The notes below the pieces were generated by a model, which was given only the letters and a program-made list of their open reading frames with translations, did no database searches and had not been told where the DNA came from. A stretch of 53,803 nucleotides of DNA from Leisingera sp. ANG-Vp (GTDB taxonomy: Bacteria > Pseudomonadota > Alphaproteobacteria > Rhodobacterales > Rhodobacteraceae): NCBI RefSeq assembly GCF_000813725.1, contig NZ_JWLD01000062.1, positions 1-53,803 on the forward strand, read 5' to 3'. The number at the start of each line of letters is the position of its first letter. Within the stretch, counting starts at the first letter, position 1. The translations under genes and the position numbers were made by a program. This document shows, one piece after another, positions 1-8,068 of this stretch.

Positions 1-1
1 A

Positions 2-94
2 ATTCAGATGGGGCACTCCAATGCCTTCCGGGCCAAACCGCCAGAGGCGCCGAATACAAACACGGAAGCATTCACCTCCAACCAGGAGGAGTGA
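2..94 (+). CDS. possible 3' end of an upstream gene (partial)
   Basis: This frame is open from the window edge to a TGA at 92-94 and encodes about 30 residues ending in a hydrophilic acidic tail (TEAFTSNQEE). That composition is what one expects of a true C-terminus, but a second frame is also open to base 210, so the choice is weak. The start lies outside the window and no family can be recognised. Confidence 0.2.
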   Translation: MQMGHSNAFRAKPPEAPNTNTEAFTSNQEE

Positions 95-98
95 GCGG

Positions 99-316
99 AT
101 GCGCCTCACGAGCTTGTGGTGCTCTTTTTGCATCTCTTAGCCGGCTGCGAGGCCAGATCAGCCTCATTGCGTGGAGGACTGCGGTTTTACCGGTTAAAAT
201 TGCTTGAAGTATCGACGGCTGCGGCCGGAATATTATCTTGTGTTTTTTCTCCCGGTTGCATCCGGGAGCTCCGAAGGGTGCGGAATTTGCACCGTGCAAA
301 CCTTGGCGAGGCCTGA
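99..316 (+). pseudogene. possible frameshifted small lipoprotein gene
   Basis: A very good ribosome binding site (AGGAGGA at 84-90) sits 8 nt before ATG 99, yet that frame stops after 13 codons (99-140). A shifted frame, open to a TGA at 314-316, reads VVLFLHLLAGC from about base 113. Joined to MRLTSL from the first frame, this looks like a lipoprotein signal with an LAGC lipobox. One missing base near 113-117 would connect the two. The rest of the shifted frame is basic and not convincingly protein-like. It could be a decayed lipoprotein, a sequencing error or coincidence. The TGA abuts the ATG of the RTX gene. Confidence 0.25.
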
Positions 317-2767
317 ATGGCGACGATTAGATTTTTTGAACCTTTTACTATCGGCACGGAAATCGTGGCGGAGTTCACGGTCACCAGCAGCAGCATCCGG
401 TTTACCGGCCAGAATGGATTCCGGGCCGAGTACTTGGCGGCTGAAGGATCATCCTTTGAACTGATCCCAGGACCCGGCTCTGCCTTTTCGATAACTGGCA
501 CAATCGGTTCCTACCGGCAGTACCAGCCGTTCAGCTGGACTGAACCGGTTTTCACGGTAACCGGGCTGTCGCTTGATGCAAATACTGTAGTCGCGGATCC
601 GGATATCACCACAGAGGCATTCCTGGAACTGTTTTATGGCGGTTCTGACACGTTCATAGGGTCTGATTTCAATGACACGATAGACGGCCTGTCGGGTGAT
701 GACTTGCTCCAGGGCGGTGCCGGGGACGACAGCTTGACCGGCGGGCTGGGAGACGATGTGCTGCAAGGCGGTGCCGGCAGTGACAGTTTGGATGGCGGTG
801 CCGGAAATGATGTGCTGGCAGGCGGCGCCGGCGGGGACCGGATGGCCGGCGGTTCCGGCAACGATACTTATTTTGTCAACTCCGTAGACGATCTGGTAAC
901 AGAAGGGCTGACGGCAGGGTATGATGAAGTCCGCAGTTCGCTGGCGAGCTACCGTCTTACCGAAAATTCAGAAGCTCTCTTCTTGCTGGCCAATGGAAGC
1001 CTTACTGGAACCCGGGAGGGAACCGGCAATGGGCTGAACAACCTCATCTATGGCGCGCAGGGGGCAAACAATAGCCTGTCCGGGGAAGGCGGCAACGACA
1101 CTTTGAACGGAGAGGCTGGTGCGGACACGCTCCAGGGCGGTTCAGGCTCTGACCTCCTCCGTGGTGGAGACGGCGCAGATTCTCTATCTGGTGGAGACGG
1201 TGCCGATACGCTGGAGGGCGGAGATTCCAACGATGTGCTGAGCGGCGGTGATGGCAATGACATGCTGTCAGGCGGCGGCGGCGCTGACGTGCTAAACGGC
1301 GGCGCAGGGGCTGATACGCTCATTGGTGGTGATGGAAATGACACGCTGCGTGGCGGCAGCGGTGCCGATAGCGTGACAGCGGGTGACAGCGGTAGTCGGC
1401 TGCAGGGTGAAGACGGCGAAGACACTTTGACCGGCGGTGCCGGGAGCGACACGCTGCAAGGCGGCAATTCCAACGATGTGCTGAGCGGCGGCGATGGCAA
1501 TGACAAGCTGTCAGGCGGCGGCGGCGCTGACGTGCTAAACGGCGGCGCAGGGGCTGATACGCTCACTGGTGGTAATGGAAATGACACGCTGCATGGCGGT
1601 TCGGGCGCAAGCCTCCTGAATGGCGGCAGCGGTGACGACAGCCTGACAGCGGGCGACAGCGGCAGCCGGCTGCAGGGTGAAAACGGCGATGACACTCTGA
1701 TCGGCGGCGCCGGGGCCGACACGCTGCAAGGCGGCGGTGGCAACGATGTTCTATCAAGCGGTGGCGGCGCGGATGTGCTGGGCGGCCGCGGAGGTAATGA
1801 CAGCCTGACCGGCGGCAATGGTGGCAATCGGATCTCTGGCGGAAGCGGCGTTGATACGCTGAACGGTGGCGGTGGCAGCGATACGCTGGACGGCCAGAGC
1901 GGCAGTGATGATTTGGACGGCGGTGCCGGTGCGGATTCACTGGCCGGCGGGCGGGGCAACGATACCCTGTCCGGTGGCGGCGGAAGCGATACACTGGGCG
2001 GGGGCCTGGGCAGCGACTCGCTTGAGGGCGGTACTGGGGCGGACACGCTGATCGGTGGCTCGGGGAATGACACGCTTCTCGGGGAGGAAGCAGGCGATCA
2101 GCTGAATGGAAACGACGGTGAGGATGTGCTGAACGGGGGCGGCGGCAGCGACACTCTGTCCGGCGGCAGCGGGCGCGACACGCTGGATGGCGGAGCCGAC
2201 GCGGATGATCTGCGAGGCGGAACCGGTGCCGACAGCCTGACCGGCGGGGCCGGGCTGGACACTCTTGCGGGAGGAGGCAACGCGGATGAGCTGGACGGAG
2301 GCAACGGCGCCGATGTTCTGAGCGGCGATGGGGGCGGCGATCAGCTGACCGGCGGCGGTGGTGCAGACACCCTCACCGGGGGCCTGGGCGCCGATACTCT
2401 CAGCGGGGGCGCCGATGCGGATGTATTTGTCTTCAACAGTTTCGATGAAAGTCGTTCTGGCGGTACACGGCGTGACGTCATTACAGACTTCAACGACAAC
2501 ACGGACCAGATCGACATCAGCATGATCACGGTGGAGGACGCCTATATCGGCCTGTCTCTGGAGGAGGGCAATTTCGACATCACGCCGCCGATTGTGGACT
2601 CGCCTTTTGAGATCGTTATTACCGTCGAGGACCACGAAGACGGCATCCTGCTGACGGCAGAGAACCTTAGCGAGGATCCGGTGCGCTCTTTGTTTGATGC
2701 TGATTTTGAAATCCTGATACTTGGCGATCATGATCTGACGTCCAGCAACTTCTTCGGAATCGATTAG
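317..2767 (+). CDS. RTX calcium-binding repeat protein, probably secreted by type I secretion
   Basis: This is an 816-aa acidic protein. Residues 1-110 form a non-repetitive N-terminal part. Residues about 115-700 are dense glycine/aspartate nonapeptides of the GGxGxDxLx type, the parallel beta-roll that folds on Ca2+ outside the cell. Residues about 180-240 interrupt the array with a spacer (NDTYFVNSVDDLV) like those of serralysin C-terminal regions and large RTX adhesins. After the array, DVITDFNDNTDQIDIS and the acidic C-terminus resemble the M10-type uncleaved type I secretion signal. There is no N-terminal signal peptide and no recognisable protease, lipase or other catalytic domain, so surface, biofilm or Ca2+-binding roles are guesses. 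GAGG at 309-312 serves ATG 317. No type I ABC transporter or TolC gene lies in the window. Bases about 1220-1591 contain a recent internal duplication. Confidence 0.85.
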   Translation: MATIRFFEPFTIGTEIVAEFTVTSSSIRFTGQNGFRAEYLAAEGSSFELIPGPGSAFSITGTIGSYRQYQPFSWTEPVFTVTGLSLDANTVVADPDITTEAFLELFYGGSDTFIGSDFNDTIDGLSGDDLLQGGAGDDSLTGGLGDDVLQGGAGSDSLDGGAGNDVLAGGAGGDRMAGGSGNDTYFVNSVDDLVTEGLTAGYDEVRSSLASYRLTENSEALFLLANGSLTGTREGTGNGLNNLIYGAQGANNSLSGEGGNDTLNGEAGADTLQGGSGSDLLRGGDGADSLSGGDGADTLEGGDSNDVLSGGDGNDMLSGGGGADVLNGGAGADTLIGGDGNDTLRGGSGADSVTAGDSGSRLQGEDGEDTLTGGAGSDTLQGGNSNDVLSGGDGNDKLSGGGGADVLNGGAGADTLTGGNGNDTLHGGSGASLLNGGSGDDSLTAGDSGSRLQGENGDDTLIGGAGADTLQGGGGNDVLSSGGGADVLGGRGGNDSLTGGNGGNRISGGSGVDTLNGGGGSDTLDGQSGSDDLDGGAGADSLAGGRGNDTLSGGGGSDTLGGGLGSDSLEGGTGADTLIGGSGNDTLLGEEAGDQLNGNDGEDVLNGGGGSDTLSGGSGRDTLDGGADADDLRGGTGADSLTGGAGLDTLAGGGNADELDGGNGADVLSGDGGGDQLTGGGGADTLTGGLGADTLSGGADADVFVFNSFDESRSGGTRRDVITDFNDNTDQIDISMITVEDAYIGLSLEEGNFDITPPIVDSPFEIVITVEDHEDGILLTAENLSEDPVRSLFDADFEILILGDHDLTSSNFFGID
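1268..1591 (+). repeat. 243-bp internal tandem duplication in the RTX gene
   Basis: Bases 1268-1348 and 1511-1591 are 81-bp stretches that differ at about two positions. They lie exactly 243 bp (81 codons, nine nonapeptides) apart. Similarity continues upstream, with the shared NDVLSGGDGND block at about 1230 and 1472. A shorter, decayed third relative begins near 1740. This indicates recent in-frame duplication of a nine-repeat module. Confidence 0.8.
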
Positions 2768-2899
2768 GACAGGATGACGCTTGGTCGGCTGAAAACAGCT
2801 TGAGCAAAAGCACAGGTGTTTCCCACTTGGCACTTTGAGCCGGGACAGGCATAGCTGCAGGATAAGCTGACAGCGGCAGGACAAGAAAATGAGGCTATT

Positions 2900-3607
2900 A
2901 TGAACGGACCGAAATACACAGTGGCTTCCTCCGCTTTGCTTTCTGCTGCGCTTTTTCTTGCGCCGGCAATGGCTGCAGCCGCGGCAGCTCCGGCAGGCGG
3001 CGTACAGGAAAACGGGTTTGCGGGTTTTGTGCACCTAGCGCAGGTGCGCGGTGATCCGGCCGGGAGCACTTCCTCTGGCGGAGGGGTTTCCGGCGGTAGC
3101 GGCACTGCCGCTGACCAGGGCGTGACTGGCCCCACAGGACCTGCAGGGCCTGCTGCGGTTTCAAATTCAGTCACCAGCAGTGTGGTGGCGGCCATCAGCG
3201 TTTCAACAGCAGCATGCGGGGCTGTTGGCCCGTCTTACCGGACCGACTGCTTGGCCAAAGAACTGAAGGCGCTGGTGAAGCAGCTGCCGGCCAGGGGCGA
3301 TTACGCGGAGGCCCGGGAGGCACTGGCTGAGGCGGCGGACAGCCTGGCGGACCTGTCCCGCCGGAACCGGGACAACAGCCAGCCGCGGCTGCAGATCACT
3401 GTTCAGAGCGACAACCAGGCATCCCGCCGGCCGGTTGCCGCAGTAAAGCCGGACACTGCCGCAGAAACAAATGCCAAGGCTTTGGCCATTCTCGAGGAGA
3501 CGACAACAGTGCTGCTGCGCTCGGCCGCAAGCAACAGCGACGTTGCGGTGCACTATCAGCGGATTGCTCAGGCGCTGAATTCCAGCAAGGTGCTGCTGCG
3601 TTCGTAA
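2900..3607 (+). CDS. exported protein of unknown function with a Gly/Pro-rich linker
   Basis: The product has 235 residues. Residues 1-30 form a Sec signal peptide (hydrophobic ALLSAALFLAPAMAAAA, Ala-rich cleavage region near 27-32). Residues 50-85 are Gly/Ser-rich and include a short collagen-like stretch, GPTGPAGPA. The remainder is mostly helical and contains a possible disulphide pair, Cys near 112 and near 122. No family is recognised. GAGG stands about 8 nt before ATG 2900. It lies 130 bp downstream of the RTX gene on the same strand with no clear terminator between them, so the two may be co-expressed and this could be a periplasmic or surface partner. That link is inferred from position only. 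Confidence 0.6.
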   Translation: MNGPKYTVASSALLSAALFLAPAMAAAAAAPAGGVQENGFAGFVHLAQVRGDPAGSTSSGGGVSGGSGTAADQGVTGPTGPAGPAAVSNSVTSSVVAAISVSTAACGAVGPSYRTDCLAKELKALVKQLPARGDYAEAREALAEAADSLADLSRRNRDNSQPRLQITVQSDNQASRRPVAAVKPDTAAETNAKALAILEETTTVLLRSAASNSDVAVHYQRIAQALNSSKVLLRS

Positions 3608-3705
3608 TTTCTGCAGCCGGCTGCCGAAATGCGGCCGGCAAGGCAGATTGGCCTGCTCATTTTCTCAGGTTTTGGATATTCGGAAGGACCTCCTTGCAGA
3701 GGTAA

Positions 3706-3731
3706 CCTCAGGAAAACCCTTTTTCCTGAGG
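3706..3731 (+). promoter_or_regulatory. 11-bp perfect inverted repeat before the molybdopterin oxidoreductase gene
   Basis: CCTCAGGAAAA (3706-3716) and TTTTCCTGAGG (3721-3731) are exact reverse complements separated by four bases. The repeat ends 6 bp before the chosen ATG at 3738, and its right arm contains the GAGG that would be the ribosome binding site. It could be a repressor operator or an mRNA hairpin that hides the ribosome binding site. No T-run follows, so it is not a standard terminator. Confidence 0.6.
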
Positions 3732-3737
3732 CCCGTG

Positions 3738-5786
3738 ATGACCAAGCCAGCTTCCGTAGAAACCCTGCCCAGTGTTTGCCCTCTGGATTGCCCGGATACA
3801 TGCAGCCTGACTGTGCACACCCGGGATGGCATGATTACCGGCGTGAAGGGATCCCTAGCGAACCCCTTTACCGATGGTGTGATCTGCAACAAGGTCGCTC
3901 GCTATTACCCCGATTTCGTTCATGGGGAGGCCCGTCTGAAACACCCGCTGAAACGGTCCGGCCCCCGGGGTTCCGGGCAGTATCAGCGGATCACCTGGGA
4001 AGAGGCGCTGGATCTGATCCACGAAGGCTTCAGCCAGGCGATTGAGGCGTTTGGTCCGCAAGCCGTGTTGCCCTTCAACTATGCGGGGCCGCATGGCGAA
4101 CTGGCTGCAGGCTCGATGGACCGGCGGTTCTTCTACAAGATGGGCGCAACTATGCTCAATCGCGGACCGCTCTGCGGGGCAGTGCGGGGGGGTGCCTATA
4201 ACAGCCTGTTCGGTGCGGCGCCCGGCATGCCGCCGATGCAGGTCCTCGAGTCCGATCTGGTGCTGGTCTGGGGCAACAATGTCACCGTGTCCAACCTGCA
4301 CCTCGCGCCGCTGTTGAAGCAGATGCGCGCCAAGGGCGGCAAGCTGGTGATCATCGATCCCAAACGGATCAAGATCGCCGAGCAATGCGACATGCATATT
4401 CAGCTCAAGCCTGGCACCGATGTGGTGCTGGCCATGGGTCTCGCAACTGAGTTGGAGCGGCGGGGTGCGCTGGACAACGGCTTTATCGGCCAATGGGTCG
4501 AAGGATTTGATGCCTATATGGCTCAGGCCCGGCAATACAGTGCGAAGGAGGTGGAGCGCATCTGCGGAGTAGAGGCCGGAACCTTCCACGCGCTGGCGGA
4601 TCTGGTTCAGGCGGCCAGGGCAATGGCCTGCTCTTTTGGCAATGGCATCGAGCGGGGCCGTTCCGGCGGCTCCGGCCTGCGGGCGGCGATGGCACTGCCT
4701 GCGCTCACCGGCCACCACGGGCGGCTGGGGGCCGGAGTTCTTGCCAAATCCGGCATTGCCACGCCCAAGACGCAAGACCGGCTGCACGGCAATCACTTGA
4801 TGAAACCGGGGACCCGGGTTTTCAACATTGTTGACCTGGCCGAAAAGCTGCAGGACAAAACACTGGATCCGCCGATCAAGGCCACGATGATCTACAACCA
4901 CAACCCGGTGGCCACCCACCCTGATCAGGCCAGCTTGATAAAGGCGCTGATGCGCGAGGATCTCTTTATTGCCGGCTGCGACGTTGCCATGAACGACAGC
5001 ATGGCCCTGTGCGATGTGATCCTGCCCGCGGCCAGCCATTTCGAGTTTGATGACATCTATGGCGCTTATGGACAGAACTTTTTGCAGAGGGCTGAGCCGG
5101 TTATCCCGTGCGTGGGTGAAAGCCTGCCCAATACCGAGATCTTCCGCCGGCTGGCAGCGCGTTTCGGCTATGATGATCCGGTCTTCAAGGCCACTGACAA
5201 ACAGCTGATCGATGAAGCCATAGACGCAGCGCATCCGCAGCTTGAAGGGCGCCGGCCCAGCGAGATTCCGGTCAATCAGGCTATTGAGATGACGGCGGCA
5301 GACAGCCAGCCGATGATCATGTGCAAGACCGTGATGCCCGCCACGCCCTCGGGCAGGATCGAGCTGTTCTGCCAGGATTACGAGGACCGGTTCGGCTTTG
5401 GCGTGCCGCGGTATGAGGCGGTGCAGCCCGACCAGCCCTTTGTGCTGATCACTCCCAGCTCGGACAAGCGCACCAATGCCACCTTCGGCAGCAATGCCGC
5501 TTCGCAAGGGCGGGAGATTGTAGAAATGAACCCGCAGGATGCTGCGGCCAAGGGCCTGGAGGACGGGCAGAAAGTGACCGTTTGGAATGGCCAGGCCGAG
5601 GTGGTCTTGCAGCTGAAAGTGAGTGATGCCACGCGGCCAGGCGTGCTGTATTCACCCAAGGGGACCTGGCGGGCGACATCTGAGACCGGATTTACGGTGA
5701 ACGCGCTGATCCCGGCCAATATCCGCACCGATGTTGAAGATGGTGCCTGCTACAACGAGACCTTTGTCGATGTGAAAGCCGGCTGA
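3738..5786 (+). CDS. molybdopterin-dependent oxidoreductase (BisC/COG0243 type)
   Basis: The 682-aa product is a normal length for a single-subunit molybdopterin oxidoreductase of the DMSO reductase superfamily. Residues 14-22 (CPLDCPDTC) plus Cys50 give a C-x3-C-x3-C-x27-C 4Fe-4S site. The molybdopterin-binding core follows, with NRGPLCGAVRGG at about 140-150 as a possible active-site region. The C-terminal dinucleotide-binding domain begins near residue 570 (FVLITPSSDKRTN). There is no twin-arginine signal, so the enzyme is predicted to be cytoplasmic. An upstream ATG at 3648 is open, but family alignment from CPLDCPDTC and the GAGG favour 3738. No electron-transfer subunit or cofactor-synthesis gene is adjacent, so substrate and partner are unknown. 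Confidence 0.85.
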   Translation: MTKPASVETLPSVCPLDCPDTCSLTVHTRDGMITGVKGSLANPFTDGVICNKVARYYPDFVHGEARLKHPLKRSGPRGSGQYQRITWEEALDLIHEGFSQAIEAFGPQAVLPFNYAGPHGELAAGSMDRRFFYKMGATMLNRGPLCGAVRGGAYNSLFGAAPGMPPMQVLESDLVLVWGNNVTVSNLHLAPLLKQMRAKGGKLVIIDPKRIKIAEQCDMHIQLKPGTDVVLAMGLATELERRGALDNGFIGQWVEGFDAYMAQARQYSAKEVERICGVEAGTFHALADLVQAARAMACSFGNGIERGRSGGSGLRAAMALPALTGHHGRLGAGVLAKSGIATPKTQDRLHGNHLMKPGTRVFNIVDLAEKLQDKTLDPPIKATMIYNHNPVATHPDQASLIKALMREDLFIAGCDVAMNDSMALCDVILPAASHFEFDDIYGAYGQNFLQRAEPVIPCVGESLPNTEIFRRLAARFGYDDPVFKATDKQLIDEAIDAAHPQLEGRRPSEIPVNQAIEMTAADSQPMIMCKTVMPATPSGRIELFCQDYEDRFGFGVPRYEAVQPDQPFVLITPSSDKRTNATFGSNAASQGREIVEMNPQDAAAKGLEDGQKVTVWNGQAEVVLQLKVSDATRPGVLYSPKGTWRATSETGFTVNALIPANIRTDVEDGACYNETFVDVKAG

Positions 5787-5791
5787 ACCAG

Positions 5792-5853
5792 CCGCTGCTG
5801 ACATGCGGACGGCGCAGGCCTGTAAAGCCTGCGCCGCAACGTGTCAGCAGCGG
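5792..5853. terminator. two-tier hairpin between convergent genes, likely bidirectional terminator
   Basis: The outer arms are CCGCTGCTGACA (5792-5803) and TGTCAGCAGCGG (5842-5853), a perfect 12-bp pair. Inside them GGCGCAGGC (5811-5819) pairs with GCCTGCGCC (5827-5835). The structure lies between the stop codons of the two convergent genes, and its right arm includes the amidotransferase stop codon. There is no long T-run. Confidence 0.65.
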
Positions 5854-6560
5854 ACGGCACGCATGAAGTTGCCGAAGAGCGTTTCGGCCGATTTCAGAAA
5901 CTGCGGCATCTGCGCACTGGCTGCAGCCCGCAATTCGGAAGTTCCATTGCTGCCCAGGGTATTCACCAAGGCGTCGTGATAGGCTGGAATCGCCGCCCAA
6001 TTATCCACCGTATCCGGCTCCACTTCGACGTGGTATTGCATCGACCAGGCGTTGGTGCCGATCCGCATGGCCTGGATCGGACAGTCCGGGGAACTGGCCA
6101 GAACCTCGGCCCCGTCCGGAGCCTGTGCCACCCGGACCCCATGCCATTGCAGGCATTTCTGCTGTGCCGGAAGCCCTTGCATCAGCGGGTCGGTGCGGCC
6201 GGCGGCTGTCAGCTCCACATCCAGCACCCCGATCTCGGCCGGACGCTGCGGGCCGCAGGTGCCGCCCAAGGCATCGGCTAGCAGCTGGTGGCCCAGGCAC
6301 AGGCCCAGATAGGGCTTTTGAAGATCGCGGACCCAGGTGCGGATGGCGGCCTTCTCAGTGATCAGCCAGGGGTGTTCCTCGACATCCCAGACATCCATCG
6401 GGCCGCCCATCACCCACAGCGCATCGTAATCCGCCAGGTTGGGGATCTGTCCGCCCTCGTCCAGCTGAACCACATCCCATTCAATACCCTCGCGCCTTAG
6501 GAACATCCGGAGAGAGCCCGGATGCTCGCAAGCGACATGCTGAAAGACGAGAAGTTTCAT
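5844..6560 (-). CDS. class I glutamine amidotransferase-like protein
   Basis: The product has 238 residues. The triad of class I glutamine amidotransferases is present: Cys88 in GLCLGHQ, then His177 and Glu179 in YHVEVEPD. It resembles the stand-alone GMP-synthase-like amidotransferase group (GuaA N-terminal fold without a synthetase domain). Such proteins act on small gamma-glutamyl compounds or carry unknown transferase roles, so the substrate cannot be named. The stop codon lies inside the hairpin shared with the convergent oxidoreductase. The MFS transporter gene ends 25 bp upstream on the same strand, so the two probably form one transcript controlled from the MocR divergent promoter. 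Confidence 0.8.
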   Translation of the reverse strand: MKLLVFQHVACEHPGSLRMFLRREGIEWDVVQLDEGGQIPNLADYDALWVMGGPMDVWDVEEHPWLITEKAAIRTWVRDLQKPYLGLCLGHQLLADALGGTCGPQRPAEIGVLDVELTAAGRTDPLMQGLPAQQKCLQWHGVRVAQAPDGAEVLASSPDCPIQAMRIGTNAWSMQYHVEVEPDTVDNWAAIPAYHDALVNTLGSNGTSELRAAASAQMPQFLKSAETLFGNFMRAVRC

Positions 6561-6585
6561 AGGCTTCCTTTCCTGTTGAAGAAGA

Positions 6586-7782
6586 TTACCGCGGATTGGC
6601 CGCGTTTGCAGCCGCAGAGGTGCGTGCGGACAGCGCCCGGATCAGCGCCATGGTGGCCTCGATCCCGGCCAATACGGCCACCAGGACTAGCAGTGCGGCA
6701 GAACCCGTCTCGACAATCATCCAGCCTGCCAGCAGGGGGAAACCGAAGATCCCGATGAAATAGGTCAGGGCAAAGAGCTGCAGGGTTTGCGGCAGCAGTT
6801 CCGGCTTGGCGTCATTTGCGGCCATTGCGGCCAGCACCGGATAGCTCACCCCGTAGCCGATCCCGAACAGGAAGGCTGTGGCCAGGTAAGCGGGCAGGCT
6901 GCTGCCGCTGCCAAGGAACAGCACCACGGCGGCGCACATCACATACTGCAGCAGCGCAATGGTCAGATAGGGGTTCCGGCCGCCTTTGAACCGGGCCAGC
7001 ACCACCCGGAACACTACCACGGTAATGGTATAGGCAAGGAAGTAATCGGCGTATTCCAACTCCCGTTCGCCGGCGAAAACGGTTTGAAAGTTGTTCATGC
7101 CGGCAAAGACGCTGGCCCCGATACAAACCATGATGACCGGCAATCTGGCAGGAGAGCGCAGAATAGCGGCAACGGCGGACAGAGACAGGGAAGATCGGAC
7201 CCCGGGGCCGGCGCTCTCGGAAAAACGGCGCACTGCGCCGGTCACGGCAAAGAACAGCAGCGCCGCCAGGGTGCAGAGACCGGCAGTGGCAAAGAAGGCG
7301 TCATTCACCGTGAGACCGGCGGTCTCCATCATCGCGGCCATCACCGGCGACAGCCCGAAACCACCCATCACCGCGACGGAAAGAATCGCGAAATACCGCA
7401 CCCGCTCCTCTGTACGGACCAAGCGGGTCAGCACGATCGGCGACAGTGCATAGGTCAGCCCCCAGCCGGCGCCCAGCGTGAGGCTTGCGAAAACCAGCAG
7501 CCCCCCGGTGCTATCAGCCAAACCATAAGCTGCCAGAGCGGCCGCGATGGACAGGCAGGCGGCGCCCAGGGTGCGGACCCGGCCGAACAGGTCCGACAAA
7601 TGGCCAGCGAAATAGACGGTGGTCAGCGTTGCGGCTGCGGTGATGAACAGCATCAGTCCCACCATCTTTTCATTGGCGCCGAATTGTTCGAACAGGCGCG
7701 GCAGCATGAAGGTCAGGCCATAGGCCCCCGCCTGCAGGAAGCTCGCCAGGTAGAACAGGGAAAACATGGCTAGCCGGGACAT
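6586..7782 (-). CDS. MFS transporter
   Basis: This 398-aa protein has about twelve hydrophobic segments and the loop 2-3 motif GHLSDLFGRVRTLG near residue 65, typical of the major facilitator superfamily. It is an inner-membrane secondary transporter whose substrate cannot be read from sequence. The frame is open upstream to 8241, but that would run into the divergent regulator. ATG 7782 (MSRLAMFSLFYL) begins directly at the first membrane helix, and its codon overlaps the TGA of the small upstream gene (TGATG), implying translational coupling. The neighbouring amidotransferase and divergent MocR regulator suggest a regulated amine or amino-acid-like substrate; that is inference. Confidence 0.85.
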   Translation of the reverse strand: MSRLAMFSLFYLASFLQAGAYGLTFMLPRLFEQFGANEKMVGLMLFITAAATLTTVYFAGHLSDLFGRVRTLGAACLSIAAALAAYGLADSTGGLLVFASLTLGAGWGLTYALSPIVLTRLVRTEERVRYFAILSVAVMGGFGLSPVMAAMMETAGLTVNDAFFATAGLCTLAALLFFAVTGAVRRFSESAGPGVRSSLSLSAVAAILRSPARLPVIMVCIGASVFAGMNNFQTVFAGERELEYADYFLAYTITVVVFRVVLARFKGGRNPYLTIALLQYVMCAAVVLFLGSGSSLPAYLATAFLFGIGYGVSYPVLAAMAANDAKPELLPQTLQLFALTYFIGIFGFPLLAGWMIVETGSAALLVLVAVLAGIEATMALIRALSARTSAAANAANPR

Positions 7783-7973
7783 CAGGCTGTCTCCTCGTTT
7801 TGCAGAGAGAGATGTGCCGGCGCTGGTGTTTTCCTGGTCCGCAGTAACGGCCATGCAAGCGCGGGCCGCCATGCGGACTGCGGTGAGGTGTGTGCAGGCC
7901 AGTCCCAAAGGAAAAGCACCATCCCGCGCTGCACGCCCCACAGAACATCCAGAACAGCCATGACGAACCACAT
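7782..7973 (-). CDS. 63-aa leader protein coupled to the MFS gene
   Basis: A strong ribosome binding site (GAGGAGG, about 8 nt upstream) precedes ATG 7973. The frame (MWFVMAVLDVLWGVQRGM...) has a hydrophobic N-terminus of about 30 residues with several Trp, then a Pro/Ala-rich tail. It ends in a TGA that overlaps the start of the MFS gene. The ribosome binding site and stop-start overlap argue that it is translated. It may be a small membrane protein or a leader that couples translation to the transporter. No family is recognised. Confidence 0.45.
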   Translation of the reverse strand: MWFVMAVLDVLWGVQRGMVLFLWDWPAHTSPQSAWRPALAWPLLRTRKTPAPAHLSLQNEETA

Positions 7974-8032
7974 CTCCGGTCCTCCTCGAATTGATGACAA
8001 GGATGGATTGCCATGGATTTGGAGTGTTATTA

Positions 8033-8059
8033 ATGTCCAAAACTGAACTAAAAGGACAT
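8033..8059. promoter_or_regulatory. candidate MocR-regulator operator
   Basis: ATGTCC (8033-8038) and GGACAT (8054-8059) form an inverted repeat with a 15-bp spacer in the divergent interval between the MFS leader and the regulator. Inside it, CTGAACTAAA resembles the CTGGACYTAA repeats described for TauR, another MocR-family protein, at 8 of 10 positions. It could mediate autoregulation and control of the transporter operon. This is a sequence-only prediction. Confidence 0.35.
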
Positions 8060-8068
8060 ACCAAAGCG

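Noticed and set aside
249-268. CTCCCGG/CCGGGAG hairpin as a terminator
   Set aside because: The T-run lies before the stem on the plus strand, so it cannot act as an intrinsic terminator for plus-strand transcripts, and no minus-strand gene ends there.
1048-2073. Long minus-strand Pro/Ser-rich open frame opposite the RTX gene
   Set aside because: It is the mirror of the Gly/Asp repeat codons, with no ribosome binding site and a repetitive SxPxPP pattern that follows from the plus-strand repeats.
700-2400. Repeat array considered as CRISPR
   Set aside because: The repeats are contiguous in-frame nonapeptide codons without unique spacers, and no cas genes are present.
3855-5507. 550-aa minus-strand frame opposite the molybdoenzyme gene
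   Set aside because: It is a shadow of a well-conserved plus-strand enzyme and has no motif or start signal.
5999-6007. Second DnaA-box-like sequence (TTATCCACC)
   Set aside because: It has one mismatch and lies inside the amidotransferase coding region, so it was taken as chance.
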